Assembly (NCBI GenBank): GCA_913041805.1
Contig: CAJWIZ010000018.1
Span: forward strand, 1 to 9,013
From: an uncultured Prochlorococcus sp.
Lineage (GTDB): Bacteria > Cyanobacteriota > Cyanobacteriia > PCC-6307 > Cyanobiaceae
Direction of reading: 5' to 3'
Length of the DNA: 9,013 nt
The notes beneath the pieces were generated by a model. The model saw only the letters and a list, made by a program, of their open reading frames with translations. It was not told the origin of the DNA and made no database searches. Positions 6,733 to 9,013 of the stretch are shown here, in pieces. How positions within the stretch are numbered: position 1 is the stretch's first letter; every line of letters starts with the position of its first letter. The position numbers and the translations under genes are program-made.

Positions 6733-7276
6733 ATGGCAAATTCTTCAAAATTAACTTTGCAACTTCAAAAGGTGGTTCATCAAAAATTTTCACTTCTAAA
6801 TCAGCTTCCTTATAAAACCTTTCTCGTTCCTCACAAAGATTCTCAAAAATAGGTCGTGAATTTTTATGCTTCAGCAAAGGTCTGTTTCCAGGATCAGATT
6901 GCAATCTTTGAAAAAGCTTTTCACGAGAGGGGGCCAACCAAATAACAATCCCTTGATGAAGCACTCCCCAATTCTGGGATTTTGTGATCAATCCACCACC
7001 AGTAGCAACAACCAATGAATGCCTTTGCCCAATTGCATTTAAAACTTGTGTCTCAACATTGCGAAAGCCTAATTCTCCCTCTTTTGCAAAAATAGTAGAA
7101 ATAGATTCGCCACAAGCCTGCTCAATCACTTTGTCCGAATCAACAAAGCCATAAGCCAATTCTTTCGCCAAATGGGGTCCAGTAGAACTCTTACCAGACC
7201 CCATCATCCCAACCAGATAAAGGTTGCGACCACCCAACCTTTGCTTTAAAAGTTCAGCGCTAGAAAACTCATCCAT
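6680..7276 (-). CDS. aroK: Shikimate kinase
   Basis: It phosphorylates shikimate with ATP to shikimate 3-phosphate, the fifth step of the cytoplasmic shikimate pathway to aromatic amino acids, quinones and folate. The 198-residue P-loop protein has Walker A GMMGSGKS at 23-30 and the DSD motif at 46-48 (Mg2+ and shikimate binding). Shikimate-binding R72 is in FRNVE, and the ATGGGL loop is at 91-96. The lid arginine R132 is in GNRPLL, and ERERFY at 150-155 supplies the last conserved arginine. All key residues are present. About 20 residues after the last conserved helix form a variable tail ([15 protein letters not shown]), encoded within the overlap with crr7. The ATG at 7276 has no clear ribosome binding site. 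The gene diverges from the PTPS gene across only 50 nt. Confidence 0.95.
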   Translation of the reverse strand: MDEFSSAELLKQRLGGRNLYLVGMMGSGKSSTGPHLAKELAYGFVDSDKVIEQACGESISTIFAKEGELGFRNVETQVLNAIGQRHSLVVATGGGLITKSQNWGVLHQGIVIWLAPSREKLFQRLQSDPGNRPLLKHKNSRPIFENLCEERERFYKEADLEVKIFDEPPFEVAKLILKNLPSILSKPEDLGAQQTTEG

Positions 7277-7298
7277 AAAACAAAATCGATTAAAGGCA

Positions 7299-7316
7299 AT
7301 TAGGATTAGGAATAGG
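7299..7316 (+). repeat. Three tandem hexamers (ATTAGG, ATTAGG, AATAGG) upstream of the PTPS gene
   Basis: Two identical hexamers and a one-base variant lie head to tail, ending 10 nt before the PTPS start at 7327, inside the 50-nt divergent gap. GGCAAT is also repeated at 7295-7300 and 7315-7320. Each hexamer carries an AGG that could pair weakly with the 16S rRNA 3' end, so the array may act as a loose ribosome binding region. Chance is not excluded. Confidence 0.4.
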
Positions 7317-7326
7317 CAATAACGCC

Positions 7327-8253
7327 ATGATTGAAACCTCTTTTAAGGCAAAACATGGTCAAGGTCGCAATTGTGTTATCACAAGGCGTGCCTGCTTCAG
7401 TTCTAGCCACCGTTACTGGCTCCCTGAGTTTTCAGAGGATGACAACTTTGCACGCTTTGGGGCATGTGCACTGGCTCCAGGTCATGGGCATAACTATGAG
7501 TTAATAGTCTCAATGGCTGGTGAGCTTGATACAGCTGGCATGGTTCTAAACCTCTCCGATGTAAAACGCTTCATCCGTGATGAAATTACCGATCAACTTG
7601 ACTTTCGCTTCCTTAATGATGTTTGGCCAGAATTTGACCTTACCAATCCAAAAGGTTGCTTACCAACCACAGAAGCTTTAGTACGCGTCATTTGGACTCG
7701 CCTAAGGCCTCATTTGCCAATAACGGCCCTGCGCCTATACGAACATCCTCGCCTTTGGGCTGATTATCTAGGAAATGCTATGGATGCCTATTTAACAATT
7801 CGAACTCATTTTGCTGCTGCACATCGTCTAGCTCAAGAAGACCTTAGTCAAGAGGAGAATGAAAAAATCTATGGGAAATGTGCCAGGCCAAATGGTCATG
7901 GACATAATTATTTAGTTGATGTGACGGTACGTGGATCAATTGATGAACGTAGCGGTATGGTCTGTGATCTTGCAGCACTTCAATGCTTAATTAATGATTT
8001 AGTGATTGAACCTTTTGACCATACACACCTAAATAAAGACATCAAGCACTTCAAAGATTGTGTTCCGACAGCAGAAAATATTGCTCTCCATATTGTTGAT
8101 CTACTGTCTAAGCCTATCCAAGCTATAGGAGTTAATCTACACAAAATACGTTTACAAGAAAGTCCCAATAATGCAGCCGAAGTATATGCAGAAATTCCTC
8201 AAATCAATGCAATGCCAGCATTATTAAATTCGATGGCAACTAACGAAGCATAG
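7327..8253 (+). CDS. Double-domain 6-pyruvoyl-tetrahydropterin / 6-carboxytetrahydropterin synthase family protein
   Basis: Two T-fold PTPS/QueD domains in one 308-residue chain. Domain 2 (about 155-290) is complete. The Zn ligands are H166 (FAAAHRL), H191 and H193 (NGHGHNY), and catalytic C185 is in [11 protein letters not shown]. The D231/H232 pair is in DHTHLN, followed by PTAEN (247-251) and E278 before SPNNAAEVY. Domain 1 (about 18-150) keeps H28, H53, H55, C47, D92 and E139, but the histidine after D92 is Phe (DFRFLN), so it may be inactive or structural. Substrate would be 7,8-dihydroneopterin triphosphate. Domain 2 looks more like biopterin-pathway PTPS than short bacterial QueD, by eye only. 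The product could feed pterins or queuosine. The reductase gene follows after 2 nt. ATG at 7327 is the first start of the frame that fits. Confidence 0.9.
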   Translation: MIETSFKAKHGQGRNCVITRRACFSSSHRYWLPEFSEDDNFARFGACALAPGHGHNYELIVSMAGELDTAGMVLNLSDVKRFIRDEITDQLDFRFLNDVWPEFDLTNPKGCLPTTEALVRVIWTRLRPHLPITALRLYEHPRLWADYLGNAMDAYLTIRTHFAAAHRLAQEDLSQEENEKIYGKCARPNGHGHNYLVDVTVRGSIDERSGMVCDLAALQCLINDLVIEPFDHTHLNKDIKHFKDCVPTAENIALHIVDLLSKPIQAIGVNLHKIRLQESPNNAAEVYAEIPQINAMPALLNSMATNEA

Positions 8254-8255
8254 AG

Positions 8256-8963
8256 TTGAAGCTTCCTCGCATTCGCGTTGTTTTAGCAATAAGTCTTGAT
8301 GGGCGACTAGCCTTCCCTCATCAAGCTAGTAAGCCTTTAGGAGGTAAGGGAGATAGACATTACTTAGAAAAATCTTTGGCTTGGGCTGATGGAGCGTTAA
8401 TAGGGGGAGGGACAATTCGTACGCATTGCAACACATGCCTCATCCATGATGAGGTACTACTCAAAAAGCGAACAGAAGAAGGGAGGCCCAAACAACCGAT
8501 TGCGGTGGTAATAAGCAGCCAAAAAGACTTTTGTCAAAAATGGTCTTTCTTTAATCAACCAATCAAAAGATGGTTAATCAGTCCAAGCCAAATTTCCAGT
8601 CAATTTTCAGGAGGACCACCTGTGGGATATGAACGTCAATTCTTTATGCAGGAAAACTGGGCCAACACCCTGTCTCAATTAACCAAAGCAGGTTTAAAAC
8701 GTCTAGTTCTTTTAGGTGGAGCACATCTTGTAGGATCTTTTTTGCAAGCCGATCAAGTGGATGAATTACAACTCACTTTGACACCCAAAATCATAGGAGG
8801 AGATTACAATTGGGTGCCAAACAATATAGAAAATCTGCCAACAGAGTTATCTCAATCTGATGCTTGGTTGCTCAGTGAAAACAAATCAATTGGAGACAAT
8901 GAATTACTCCTTCATTACATCCGTAATTATTCATCAAGGTCAAAGGAAAATTTCAAAAGATGA
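8256..8963 (+). CDS. Stand-alone RibD C-terminal / DHFR-like reductase domain protein
   Basis: A 235-residue single-domain protein of the RibD-C (DHFR-like) fold without the deaminase domain of full-length RibD. Visible features are the first strand RVVLAISLDGRLA (7-19, with the SLDG signature), DGALIGGGTIRTH (45-57) and the NADPH-loop strand LVLLGGAHLVGSFL (150-163). VDELQLTLTPKIIGG follows at 168-182. The segment after GGGT reads HCNTCLIHDEVLL, where riboflavin reductases normally carry a D-[DN]-P-x-L motif, so the substrate may not be the riboflavin pyrimidine intermediate. NADPH-dependent reduction is expected from the fold; the substrate is unknown. The start is TTG at 8256, 2 nt after the PTPS stop; no ATG or GTG precedes the conserved strand. 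Tight spacing suggests translational coupling and a related job in pterin or flavin metabolism. Confidence 0.85.
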   Translation: MKLPRIRVVLAISLDGRLAFPHQASKPLGGKGDRHYLEKSLAWADGALIGGGTIRTHCNTCLIHDEVLLKKRTEEGRPKQPIAVVISSQKDFCQKWSFFNQPIKRWLISPSQISSQFSGGPPVGYERQFFMQENWANTLSQLTKAGLKRLVLLGGAHLVGSFLQADQVDELQLTLTPKIIGGDYNWVPNNIENLPTELSQSDAWLLSENKSIGDNELLLHYIRNYSSRSKENFKR

Positions 8964-9013
8964 AGCGCAATTAAATATGAGCTCGACAGAGATCGAGTCA
9001 AAAACCTAATGAA
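8964..9013 (+). other. Right-edge tail, possible start of a following gene
   Basis: Fifty bases remain after the reductase stop. An ATG at 9009-9011 overlaps a TAA (TAATG) and lies in a frame open to the edge, so it may begin the next plus-strand gene, but only five bases are visible. An ATG at 8977 opens a ten-codon frame ending at that TAA. A small CTCGA/TCGAG inverted repeat lies in the same stretch with no T-run after it. Nothing firmer can be said. Confidence 0.2.

Noticed and set aside
7980..8168. Minus-strand frame inside the PTPS gene
   Set aside because: It is antisense to the most conserved part of PTPS domain 2.
8981..8998. CTCGA/TCGAG inverted repeat as a terminator after the reductase gene
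   Set aside because: The stem is only 5 bp, the loop 6 nt, and no T-run follows.
8977..9009. Ten-codon frame from ATG 8977
   Set aside because: It is too short to support as a gene and may be chance; its stop overlaps a possible ATG at 9009, so it could at most be a leader ORF.

Overview
This window is core chromosome of an oxygenic cyanobacterium. The A+T-rich composition (roughly 40% G+C by eye), very short intergenic gaps, frequent GTG/TTG starts and few Shine-Dalgarno sites suggest a marine picocyanobacterium, most likely a Prochlorococcus of the less extremely AT-rich, low-light-adapted type. The lineage rests on four genes: a plant-type zeta-carotene desaturase, a Ycf33/DUF751 protein, a CRR7 (NDH-1 assembly factor) homologue and a lipid-A-disaccharide-synthase-related protein of the cyanobacterial type. 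The species is inference.

Layout. (1) 1-1177, minus strand: an A-type Fe-S carrier, a small TPR protein and the N-terminal 102 codons of a LpxB-like glycosyltransferase, which runs off the left edge. (2) 1284-3212, plus strand: zds and a SRPBCC (START-like) protein, divergent from the Fe-S carrier across a 106-nt gap. (3) A 65-nt convergent gap with two perfect short hairpins. (4) 3278-6339, minus strand: a tight four-gene run in transcription order ycf33, rbfA, GH3/nagZ-like, hemD, with gaps of 2, 5 and 4 nt. (5) crr7 on plus and aroK on minus, converging with a 53-nt coding overlap. (6) 7327-8963, plus strand: a double-domain PTPS/QueD-fold protein followed 2 nt later by a stand-alone RibD-C/DHFR-fold reductase. 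The last 50 nt probably lead into another gene.

Functions fall into photosynthetic pigments and cofactors (zds, hemD), the photosynthetic NDH-1 complex (crr7), Fe-S supply, ribosome maturation (rbfA), the shikimate pathway (aroK), peptidoglycan or sugar turnover (GH3), and pterin chemistry (the last pair). I see no tRNA, rRNA, insertion sequence, phage gene, CRISPR array or defence module.

I found no undescribed system. The parts most worth a second look are the double-domain PTPS, whose N-terminal half has lost the catalytic histidine, and its coupling to a reductase lacking the usual RibD motif. Together they could be a small pterin-reducing module.
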